The position numbers and the translations under genes are program-made. A model generated the notes under the pieces. It worked only from the letters and a program-made list of their open reading frames with translations. It was not told the DNA's origin and ran no database searches. 64,000 nucleotides of DNA from JABDIY01 sp963751955 (GTDB taxonomy: Bacteria > Actinomycetota > Acidimicrobiia > Acidimicrobiales > SZUA-35): contig CAVVWM010000001.1 in the NCBI GenBank assembly GCA_963751955.1, forward strand, positions 62,001-126,000, in the 5' to 3' direction. Positions 36,917 through 45,055 of this stretch are shown one piece after another; positions within the stretch are counted from its first letter, which is position 1, and each line of letters begins with the position of its first letter.

Positions 36917-38599
36917 ATGATGATCCGTCCGGCGCCACCCTTGGTGTTCTTCCTGGTAATTGTTGCATCCCTGGCCCAAGGGGGGATCGCTGTCCCGCCG
37001 GCCGACGCCGACGGCGTCGAGCTCGTCTTCACTTCCGAACCCGGTTGTTTCGAAGCCGAGTGGTATTCGGTCGGGTTGAAGGGTGACGGGGTGGGTTCGA
37101 TCGACATCACCCCGGGCCCGGGTCCGATAGTCTTCGCCTCGCTCGCCTGGACCGGAACCAACGACACGACACCTGATGACATAGCCCCCGGGGGTGACCG
37201 CGCCGACTCGACACTGATCTTGAACGGGGTGCCCGTGATTGGTCGACAACCCACGGGTGCAGCTGGATTCGCCGCCGCTGTTGGCACCACGTGGTACTCG
37301 TGGAGTGCGAGGATCGGGCCGGACACATTGGGGATCATCGATCGGGATACGACCCGACTCGACGTGTCGGGCTGGGATGGGGGACCGGGTCCTGATTTCC
37401 AACGAAACGGCGCTCTGCTGTCGATCGTGTACGACACAAGCCCGTGCCTGGAGCCCAAAATCGTCCAAGAGTACGAGGGAGTGGACTACTTCTACGAAGG
37501 CTTCGGACAACCTCATTCCGATACCGTGTTCATCCCGGTCATGAACGCCGTCGAAGAGACCATTCTTTCCCTACCGTTCGGTCTGGCTGGATCCCAGGTG
37601 GACTTCGTTGGCTGTCGGGGGATCGGCCTTTGGTACCTTGCCGGCTCCGGGACCATACCGACCTACGGTGACTTCGATCTGGTTGACAATTCCGGGGCCA
37701 CCGGCTTTGGAATCAATGGGGGAGTGGAGATCGTCAACGACCCCTTTTCCCACCCCTCGGGCACGTGTACCGCCAAGCTCAACCAAGCGCCACCCGACGT
37801 TTCCTATGAGGCAGGGCATCCTTATCCGGGCGGAGCCTCGACGGCTCCATATCGGGCAGCATCGATACGTCCACCGCGGGGACCGTCTCCGAGGCCAGAT
37901 ATCGCATTGTCGATCATCGACGTGGTCATACCCCCCGGGAGTGATTGGATCGCATTCCAGTTCGAGTCCGAACCCGAAGAAGGTGGCGAATCCGGTGCTT
38001 GGATAGCGTCTCAGACATTTCTGAGGCCGGTGGTGGGCGCGATCGGGGATCGGGTCTGGTCCGACAGCAACGAGAACTGCCTACAGGACACCGGCGAGCC
38101 GGGGATCGCCGGTGTTGCCGTGAATCTACTCGATGATGCCGGAACCACGATCGGGTCGACCACAACCGATGCCGACGGAATCTACGTCTTCCCGGGCCTG
38201 CTCGCTGGTAGTTACTCGGTCGAGTTCGACATCCCCGCCGGACTGGAACTGACCGAGCCGAACTGCGACGACGACCTACGTGATTCCGACGCGGTCCTCG
38301 GCGGCTCGGGTAGGGGGCGAACGGCGACGATCGTTCTGCCCGGGGGATCGTCGGACTTCTCCGTGGACGCCGGACTTGTCACCGCGGCCCCTCCGCCACC
38401 AGTCACCACCACCGTGGCGCCGCCTACCACCCTGGCGCCGCCGACCACCGTGTTCGACCCCGACGCACCGCCTGCGCTCCTGGCCAACACCGGGAACACC
38501 TCGAGTACGTTGTTGCTTTACGCAGGACTCCTGATGACGATGGGCGCACTGTTCATGTCACGGTCCCGGTGGATTGCGGCCCGCAGTCATCGCGCCTGA
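36917..38599 (+). CDS. Secreted cell-wall-anchored protein: SdrD B-like domain and LANTG sorting signal
   Basis: A 560-residue surface protein. A signal peptide (residues 1-31; Arg then PPLVFFLVIVASLAQGG) leads a large extracellular beta domain with several cysteines. An SdrD B-type repeat follows (IGDRVWSDSNENCLQDTGEP, then GIAGVAVNLLDDAG and TDADGIYVFPGL). After it come a Pro/Thr linker (TTTVAPPTTLAPPTT), LANTG, a membrane helix and a basic tail (RSRWIAARSHRA). LAxTG is the signal read by class E sortases, common in high-G+C actinobacteria, so the protein is probably covalently attached to peptidoglycan. No sortase is in the window. The ATG at 36917 or 36920 is the likely start. Confidence 0.82.
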   Translation: MMIRPAPPLVFFLVIVASLAQGGIAVPPADADGVELVFTSEPGCFEAEWYSVGLKGDGVGSIDITPGPGPIVFASLAWTGTNDTTPDDIAPGGDRADSTLILNGVPVIGRQPTGAAGFAAAVGTTWYSWSARIGPDTLGIIDRDTTRLDVSGWDGGPGPDFQRNGALLSIVYDTSPCLEPKIVQEYEGVDYFYEGFGQPHSDTVFIPVMNAVEETILSLPFGLAGSQVDFVGCRGIGLWYLAGSGTIPTYGDFDLVDNSGATGFGINGGVEIVNDPFSHPSGTCTAKLNQAPPDVSYEAGHPYPGGASTAPYRAASIRPPRGPSPRPDIALSIIDVVIPPGSDWIAFQFESEPEEGGESGAWIASQTFLRPVVGAIGDRVWSDSNENCLQDTGEPGIAGVAVNLLDDAGTTIGSTTTDADGIYVFPGLLAGSYSVEFDIPAGLELTEPNCDDDLRDSDAVLGGSGRGRTATIVLPGGSSDFSVDAGLVTAAPPPPVTTTVAPPTTLAPPTTVFDPDAPPALLANTGNTSSTLLLYAGLLMTMGALFMSRSRWIAARSHRA

Positions 38600-38732
38600 A
38601 CCCGCACATCATTGGAGATGACAGGGTGGCGGCCGGACCCGCGGCGTAGACCTTCTCCTATTGCGAACCAACGTAAGCTTGCCGGAATCGATTGGCCTTG
38701 GAGCATTCTATGACCCGGAAATGGGCAGCCGA

Positions 38733-40568
38733 TTACACGCCGACCATCTCGCCTATCGAGAGGCCGTGCTCGGCTGCGACCAACTCGGCGGCCTTTTCGC
38801 CGATCATGATCGAGGCGGCGTTGGTGTTCCCGCTGACGATGTTGGGCATGATGCTGGCGTCTGCTACTCGGAGTCCGTTGATTCCAAACACTTTTAGGTC
38901 CGAGTCGACAACGTCGCCCATTCGGCACGTCGAGACGAGGTGGTACACCGTAATTGCGTAGTGGCGCGCCATGTCCTCGAGCAGTGCGTCGCTCGGACCC
39001 GCCGCCGGGTCGTAGCCGTGGGCCTTCGCCAACTTGGGCGGCACCATGAGGGCGCCAAGACCGTCGCCTGGCCAGGCCGCGGCAATCTCCAGTCCTCGGC
39101 GCATGGCGGCCACCATCACCTTGACATCGTGAGGGTCATCGAAATAGTTGAAGTCGATGACGGGCTTGGCGGACGCATCGGAGCTGGCCAGTGTGATGCT
39201 GCCCTCTGAGTGCGGCTGTACCGGGTTGGCCAGAATGACCACGACACCTTTCGTAGGGTCTAGTTGGGTAGCGGGATCATCGAAGTAGTTGTCGTCGATG
39301 CGGAATACGTCTCGCCAAATGTCAGGCGTGTAGCCACAGGCAAGGAAGCCGATCTGGATGTCGTGAGTATGCTCATCACCGAGCCCGCTCGAGAAGAATG
39401 CGACTGCGTCATAGAGCGACGAAGAGGGGATCCCGCGGCCGGTGGTGGCCCAGTCGGTGAGTCGACGTTCGGCTTCGGCTTTCAACCCAGCTAGCTCGGG
39501 CGGTAGGTTTTCGTCCTCCGCCGGATCGGCCGGGAGCGGGCCCGCAGGAGCGCGGAGAGCATCAGGGCCGAGGGACACTGCGATCTCCGCCATCGTTTCA
39601 CCAACACCATCCGCCTCGAAATAGAGGCCGGCATGGAGATGGTCTTTCAGGTGCTTTCCGACGGCCGGAAGATCGTGAACGGAATCGACTCCGACGGCGG
39701 CGAGCTCATCGGCGTCGCCTACGCCCGACACCATCAGGAGCTGCGGCGAACCGACTGCGCCCGCGCTCAACACGACCTCTTTGGCCGCCATTGCGGTGTG
39801 GGTTTTGCCATCGCCGTCGGTGTACTCGACCCCCGTGGCTCGCAACGATTTCCCTTCGCCTTCGAACGTGACCCGTTGAGCCATTGCATGGGGCACGATC
39901 GTGAGGTTCTCTCGATCGGTGAATGGTTCGAGGAATGCGTGGTAGGTGGATGACCGCATCCCGTTCTTCGTGGTGGTTTGGAAAAGCGACGACACGCCAT
40001 CCGGCCCGCCACGATTCCGGCCGTTGTAATCACCTGGAGGGATCCCCGCAGCCGAAGCAGCCTGGACGAACTGCTGTGCAGACGACAGGACCGGGCCGCG
40101 GACCGAGACCCCCAGTGCGCCCTCGGTGTTATGTGCATCGCCATCGATCACGACGTCGCCGCTGGGCGACAGGCCCTCGGACTTCTTGAAGTACGGCAGA
40201 ACCTCGCTGTAGGCCCAACCAGCGGCGCCCGAATCGGCCCAGGAGTCGAAGTCGCCGGGATGTCCGCGCACGTACGCCATGTAGTTGATGCCTGAGCTGC
40301 CGCCGAGCATTTTGCCTCGGGGCACCATCATTCGCCCGCCGATCACACCCTTGCCGACGCCGCCCGGATCTCCATCGAACATCCAGTCGGTGTCGGGGTT
40401 GTTCTGCAGTGAAGCGACCGCCGCTGGCATCATCTCTGCCGGCGGGGGAGGGCCACCAGCCTCGAGAAGGCACACTCGACAGCTTGGATCCTCGGCCAGC
40501 CGGGAGGCCAGCACTGCTCCGGCTGAACCTGCACCAACCACGATGAAGTCGAACTGCTCACTGCTCAT
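38733..40568 (-). CDS. GMC-family oxidoreductase, choline dehydrogenase-like
   Basis: A 611-residue FAD alcohol oxidoreductase. The ADP-binding motif VVGAGSAGAVLASRL is near residue 9, GGSSGINYMAYVRGH is the GMC signature 1 region, and GAVGSPQLLMVSGVG is signature 2. The catalytic His lies in VYHLVSTCRMG and the second catalytic position (Asn) in IVSGNTNAASIMIGE at the C-terminus. Relatives oxidise choline, glucose, alkanols or polyethylene glycol alcohols. Given the nearby MttB/DMGDH operon, choline to betaine aldehyde is attractive but unproven; an insertion around PLPADPAEDENLPPELAG makes it longer than BetA. AAGGGG precedes the ATG at 40568. Confidence 0.88.
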   Translation of the reverse strand: MSSEQFDFIVVGAGSAGAVLASRLAEDPSCRVCLLEAGGPPPPAEMMPAAVASLQNNPDTDWMFDGDPGGVGKGVIGGRMMVPRGKMLGGSSGINYMAYVRGHPGDFDSWADSGAAGWAYSEVLPYFKKSEGLSPSGDVVIDGDAHNTEGALGVSVRGPVLSSAQQFVQAASAAGIPPGDYNGRNRGGPDGVSSLFQTTTKNGMRSSTYHAFLEPFTDRENLTIVPHAMAQRVTFEGEGKSLRATGVEYTDGDGKTHTAMAAKEVVLSAGAVGSPQLLMVSGVGDADELAAVGVDSVHDLPAVGKHLKDHLHAGLYFEADGVGETMAEIAVSLGPDALRAPAGPLPADPAEDENLPPELAGLKAEAERRLTDWATTGRGIPSSSLYDAVAFFSSGLGDEHTHDIQIGFLACGYTPDIWRDVFRIDDNYFDDPATQLDPTKGVVVILANPVQPHSEGSITLASSDASAKPVIDFNYFDDPHDVKVMVAAMRRGLEIAAAWPGDGLGALMVPPKLAKAHGYDPAAGPSDALLEDMARHYAITVYHLVSTCRMGDVVDSDLKVFGINGLRVADASIMPNIVSGNTNAASIMIGEKAAELVAAEHGLSIGEMVGV

Positions 40569-40967
40569 CTCTACCCCTTTGTCTTTGTCGATCGTTGATG
40601 GGAGCCTAGACGAGATCACCCAACCGAGGCCTCAGAATGGGCCGTTCGAGTGGAAGGATGGCGGCAAACTTGGTGCACGCTTGGGCACCGGTTCCGACGG
40701 CGTAGAAGCTGTCGTCGACATGCACCGCGGCATTCCGACATTCGTCACTTGGTGACCTCTGTGTGGGGGCGAAGGTCGTTGGAACCCTGCAACCGGTCTC
40801 GCTTTGGACGGCAGCGGCGACAACCTCGGGCTGCTGCCAGGGTTCACTTCGTTCCAAACGACTACAGACCGCCGTGTCACTCACCCACGACCCGTTCGAG
40901 CGACCACGACGTGAGGGAACAGCAGGGGTCAGGTCAAGGAAGTTCTCGGTCATCCCGATAACAAGAC
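40569..40967. other. Intergenic stretch with no recognised gene
   Basis: These 399 bp separate the divergent GMC oxidoreductase and lipoprotein genes. A minus-strand frame crosses it (40606-41118), but its protein resembles nothing known and it runs into the lipoprotein coding region. Promoters for both neighbours must be here; no clear operator, hairpin or RNA element was seen. Confidence 0.5.
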
Positions 40968-42164
40968 GTGCGCTTGTTTTGGGTTCTCGTATCCCTTGCA
41001 CTCCTAGCATCGTCCTGTTCACGAGTTCAGACTGTCGAAGCGACCAATTCGCCCGGAACACAATCGTCGGCTGCTTCGTGGACCTCGACGACGGTCCCAC
41101 TGGCTCCGCAGCGGGCACAGGGGCTTTCCGAGCGAGTCACTCAATTCCGCGAACGCCTCAGAGTTGGGACACTACCGATCGACTGGGTTATGGCTGAGTG
41201 CCGCCAGCGGCTTGGGCTGATGACGATGACCGACTCACTCCTTGTGGAGGTGCTCTCCGGATACACACCAGAGGACGAGCAAGCCGATTTCGTGATTCGC
41301 GAAGCCTTTCCGACCGACGATCGGGCAGTGGTTACGTTTGAGAAGGACCAGGGCGAGGGGACGGTTGAGCAGATCTGGGTCCAAGTCGATGGTCACTGGC
41401 AACTTGATGCGTGTGCGAATTGGGTCGATCCGTTGGGCGCCGGAGTTGCCCTCGTTGGTGACATGTCGGAGGAAGGGTTGACCGCACGCGTCAGGTCCAT
41501 CGCTGACGCAGTGGAGACCGGCGACGTCGGGATCTACCAGTGGCTCAGTCTTCGTTGTCGCCTTGGCTTGACAGAGGTGATGGGGGACTACGGGTTGCTC
41601 CTCCTGTACCCGGGTTACGGCGCTGACCTCGTTGACCTCACGTCCGTAGTTGTTGGTGAAGTTGACGGGCAGGCCGGCTTGACATCGGCAATCACGGAGT
41701 GGGATTTGTTGACTCCGAGCGGGGGCGGCGCACGTTGGACATTCGAGGACGGCGACTGGTTATACGACGGGTGCCCAACCGACGAAGAAGTCACAACCCG
41801 CGACGAAGAACGGCTCGAAGCTGTTCTGAACGTGCATGCGGCGCTTGTTGACCTCGAGATTCCCGGGATGGCATCGACGGGGTTCTACGACACCGATGTC
41901 AACGGCCCGATCGAGCGGGTGTATTCCTTCGAACTGATCTCTCAGACACCGGCGTGGTGGGAGATCCAGGCAGAGTTCATTGAACGACGCTGGCCGAAGA
42001 TCCTGGAGGATGCCGGCTATGACGTCCTCGAGGCCCGGGGGCAATACGTCAGGGCCGTCCATCGAGACGATCCGATGGCTGAGGTGGGCGTCCGCTTGGA
42101 GTCCACCTACTTGGACAGCGAACACGAACGGCACAGCTTCTGGCTGACTCTCAGGTATCGGTGA
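40968..42164 (+). CDS. Predicted lipoprotein with two similar domains
   Basis: A 398-residue exported protein. The signal peptide ends in a lipobox (LLASSC, lipidated C17) followed by a Ser/Thr-rich spacer. Two successive segments look related: GLSERVTQFRERLRVGTLPI with a following A-E-C-R-Q-R-L-G, and GLTARVRSIADAVETGDVGI with a following L-R-C-R-L-G-L. Each continues with an acidic stretch and a W-x-x-D-x-C (HWQLDACANW and DWLYDGCPTD), pointing to an internal duplication. The C-terminal 100 residues form another alpha/beta region. No family is recognised. The start codon is GTG. Confidence 0.7.
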   Translation: MRLFWVLVSLALLASSCSRVQTVEATNSPGTQSSAASWTSTTVPLAPQRAQGLSERVTQFRERLRVGTLPIDWVMAECRQRLGLMTMTDSLLVEVLSGYTPEDEQADFVIREAFPTDDRAVVTFEKDQGEGTVEQIWVQVDGHWQLDACANWVDPLGAGVALVGDMSEEGLTARVRSIADAVETGDVGIYQWLSLRCRLGLTEVMGDYGLLLLYPGYGADLVDLTSVVVGEVDGQAGLTSAITEWDLLTPSGGGARWTFEDGDWLYDGCPTDEEVTTRDEERLEAVLNVHAALVDLEIPGMASTGFYDTDVNGPIERVYSFELISQTPAWWEIQAEFIERRWPKILEDAGYDVLEARGQYVRAVHRDDPMAEVGVRLESTYLDSEHERHSFWLTLRYR

Positions 42165-42173
42165 CAGCGGCCC

Positions 42174-42695
42174 TCAAGCTCTCCTTGCCATCAGAACAGC
42201 GACGCCTGGGCCCGTTCGGGTTTCGATGGCGGCATCCACTCCGGGCCCTGCAACGGCAGCCTCACCGGCAAGTACGTCTGCAGCTTCGTTCCCCTCGTCG
42301 CCGGCGTGGCCCTTGACCCACTCGACGATCAGATCTGGGTGAGCTGACGCAACAGCGTGATAGGCGGCGACGAGGTCCAGGTTCTCAACCGGCTTTTCCC
42401 GTCCAGCGATCGAGGTCTTGCGGTCCCATCCGTTCCGCTCCCAGCGAGCCATCCAACCGGCTTCATACATCTGCTGGGCATACCGGGAGTCGGTCACGAT
42501 CGTTAGCGGGTAGTCAGGGTGACTGCAGATTGCCTCCAGAACAGCTGCCAGCTCCATCCTCTGATTCGTAGTGGGAGTCTGGGGGCGGCCCCAGCCGTGC
42601 GTGCGCTGCTCGAGGTTCACCCAAGCCCAACCGCCTGCCCAGGTGCCCCCGTTGTCACAGGACCCGTCTGTATGGACGACCGTTCGTTCTCCCAT
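42174..42695 (-). CDS. rnhA: Ribonuclease HI
   Basis: A 173-residue RNase H that cuts RNA in RNA-DNA hybrids. The four catalytic acids are readable: D10 in VHTDGSC, E48 in NQRMELAAV, D69 in TDSRY and D140 in GNEAAD, with the active-site His H130 in VKGHAGDEGNE. The order and spacing match bacterial RNase HI, with a C-terminal extension of about 25 residues. It lies next to and in the same direction as the DEAD-box helicase, 78 bp downstream of it, which fits a shared role in RNA handling. Confidence 0.93.
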   Translation of the reverse strand: MGERTVVHTDGSCDNGGTWAGGWAWVNLEQRTHGWGRPQTPTTNQRMELAAVLEAICSHPDYPLTIVTDSRYAQQMYEAGWMARWERNGWDRKTSIAGREKPVENLDLVAAYHAVASAHPDLIVEWVKGHAGDEGNEAADVLAGEAAVAGPGVDAAIETRTGPGVAVLMARRA

Positions 42696-42773
42696 TGCTA
42701 ATCAAGGCTACCGGCGGTCGTCGGCTGTGCCGATGGGGCCAAAGGTCGGTGAAGACTTCAGCGTCGCTCGGTT

Positions 42774-44217
42774 CTAACCCTTGTTGGAGTCCCACTGAAG
42801 GTGGGCTCGGCGGCGCTTTCTTGCGGTTGCGCTGGGACCTCTGGACTCGCTCTGCTTCTGTGTCTTGGGTTTGCCGGATTGATCGGCTGACCCGGCCGAC
42901 TTCCTCTCGCCCCGTTTGGCCGATGAAGGACCACCAGCTGGTGCTGGCTTGCGTCCCTTCTTGCCCTGGGGTCCACCTCGGCGGGGTTGGTTCGACTTGC
43001 CTGCTTGCTTCTTCTTTGGCTGGTTGATGCGTTCCTGCTGCTGGGCGGGACGGGAGGCCGGCTTTGGCTTGGAAGGTGATGGCGAAAGCTCTCGCATCGC
43101 CGTGGCGTCAGGGATGGTGACCGGTTCGTTGAGGCCTACCCGGCGCTGCATCTGCTTGGCGTCACGAACCTGTTCAGGGAGGAGCAGAGACAGCACTACC
43201 CCACCCTCGCCGGCGCGGGCCGTACGACCGGAGCGGTGCACGTAGGTCTTGTGATCCTCGGGAGAGTCGTAGTGGACCACGGCGGCGACACCGTCGACGT
43301 GGATTCCGCGAGCAGCTACGTCGGTTGCGATCAGGGCCTGAACATCGCCCTTGGCGAAGCTGGCGAGGGCCCGCGTCCGCTGGCCCTGGCTCCGACCGCC
43401 GTGGATGGCCGCAGTTTGGACGCCGGCCCGACCCAATTGTTTTGCCAACCGGTCAGAGCCGTGGCGGGTTCGACAGAAAACGATTGCCGGCCACACTGCA
43501 TTCACTGCATCGGCAGTTATGGGGACCCGGTCGGCCTTTTGGTCAACCTTCCAGAACAGGTGGCTTGCGGCGGTGATGTCGGGCGTTTCCTCGCCGACCT
43601 CGTGGCGGACGGGATCGGTCTGATACTGCTGGGTCAGCTTTTTGACGTCACCATCGAGTGTGGCGGAGAAGAGAACGGTCTGCCGGTTGCCGCGCTGTCT
43701 GGTCGAGCAGTTTGCGAACTGCGGGCATGAAGCCCATGTCGGCCATACGGTCCGCCTCGTCGAGGACGACATGTTCCACTCTTTCCAGCGAAACGTCGCG
43801 TCGATCGATGAGATCCTGCAGTCGGCCGGGGCAGGCCACGAGGATTTCCACGCCCGCTCGGAGGGAGCTCACCTGAGGGCCGTAGCCGACCCCGCCGTAG
43901 ACAACGCCGATCCGAACTTTGCCGGAGAACGTTTTGAGCTCGGTGTGGATCTGCTCGGCCAATTCGCGAGTAGGCGCCAGGATGAGCGCCGTCGGCTTTT
44001 TGGGCTGAGCCCGTTTTGCGTTTACGACTACAGGGATACCGAAGGCGATGGTCTTGCCTGAACCGGTGGGAGCACGGCCCAGCACATCACGCCCGGCCAG
44101 TGCGTCGGCGATTGTCGCAGCCTGGATTTCAAAGGGGGAGTCGATGCCGCGCTTGGATAGCGCCGCAACGATGGGTTCGGGTACGCCCAATTGGGCGAAG
44201 GAGGTGGGATTGGACAT
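42774..44217 (-). CDS. DEAD-box RNA helicase (one frameshift near 43692)
   Basis: An ATP-dependent RNA helicase, about 480 residues after repair. N-terminal motifs: Q-motif SPFEIQAATI, Walker A APTGSGKT (residues 49-56), PTRELA, and DEAD at 153-156. After the break: VLFSATLDGDV (motif III), the helicase C domain with ATDVAARGIHVDG and HRSGRTARAGEGG, and a long basic tail rich in Lys, Arg, Gln and Pro that should bind RNA. The first frame ends after LLDQTARQPADRS; another resumes with GNRQTVLFSATLD, so one extra base (or two missing) sits near 43692 in a CCGCGC context. Two hairpins lie in the upstream leader. The RhlE-type branch with a basic tail is often cold-induced. Confidence 0.88.
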
Positions 44218-44284
44218 TTGATTCAGTTTCTCTTTGGGGCGGCTCAGCCGTCACCGAGAAATGAACCTCAGCCTGCGAACCCAA

Positions 44285-44326
44285 GGCGACAACATGTCGC
44301 CGAGCGGTCCCTAACGGTAGGGGACC
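44285..44326. promoter_or_regulatory. Two hairpins in the shared upstream region of the helicase gene
   Basis: Hairpin 1: GGCGACA, ACA, TGTCGCC (44285-44301), a perfect 7-bp stem. Hairpin 2: GGTCCCTA, ACGG, TAGGGGACC (44306-44326), an 8-bp stem with one bulged G. They lie 68 to 109 bp before the helicase start (minus strand) and before the small plus-strand gene at 44452. They may be leader structures of the helicase mRNA. Confidence 0.45.
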
Positions 44327-44451
44327 CGAAGACGAATACTCGGGATGTGACCAACGACATGGTCATAACGATCAACCCGAGCGTCGTCTGTTGTGGAGGG
44401 GGCGGACATCCCCAGGTTGCCTTTGGCTCGCGAATCGTAGACGCTGGGCAC

Positions 44452-44787
44452 ATGGCAGAACTCGATATGAAGGCCGATGGACTCTACATTCGGCTGTCAC
44501 CAAAGGAGAAGCTCGGCGCCCTCGGAGGAGATCGATTCGTCGCTCGCGGTTCCATTTCGTCGGTGAGGTACCTCGATAATGCCCGTCACGCCATCCGCGG
44601 CCTGCGACTTCCCGGTACAGGGCTACCCGGCGTTATCGCACTCGGAACGTGGCGGACAACATCCACCAGCGACTTCGTGGCCGTTTACCGAAACGATCCC
44701 GGCTACGCCATCGAGCTCACCGACGGCAACCGGATCGTGGTCTCACACGAACCGATGGCAGAACTCGACGCCCTCGTAGCCAAGTGA
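44452..44787 (+). CDS. Small protein of unknown function, PH-like
   Basis: A 111-residue cytosolic protein, beta-rich in prediction by eye: LYIRLSPKEKLGALGG, RGSISSVRYLDNARHAIRGL, GTWRTTSTSDFVAVYRNDPG, and a final EPMAELDALVAK helix. The order (several strands then one C-terminal helix, with GTWR and Y-R-N-x-P-G-Y) is like small actinobacterial proteins with a bacterial PH-type fold. The ATG at 44452 was chosen; the frame is open further upstream, but that part looks non-coding. Function unknown. Confidence 0.65.
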   Translation: MAELDMKADGLYIRLSPKEKLGALGGDRFVARGSISSVRYLDNARHAIRGLRLPGTGLPGVIALGTWRTTSTSDFVAVYRNDPGYAIELTDGNRIVVSHEPMAELDALVAK

Positions 44788-45055
44788 AACCAGCGAGCTA
44801 GCTGCGCGGCCAGAGACTCGAATGGGGAAGAGCACGTTTCCGCATGGGCGTTTCCGATTCAATTATCATTATTTCGGAAACATGGGAAAGCCCAGGTAGT
44901 GAGCTGGTCTGGTGGTCAATTCACAAGGTCCGCTCCATTCGGGTCAAAATCAAGCGTCACCTGCGGCGCGACGGGGCGCCCGGGTTGTCCAAACCGTTTT
45001 CGGGGCACACGCTGCAGTAAAGTTGCCGATGCGTGGACGGTTTGAGGCCCAGCCC

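Noticed and set aside
40606..41118. Minus-strand frame across the gap before the lipoprotein gene
   Set aside because: Runs into the lipoprotein coding region, has no recognisable domain and no good start signal.
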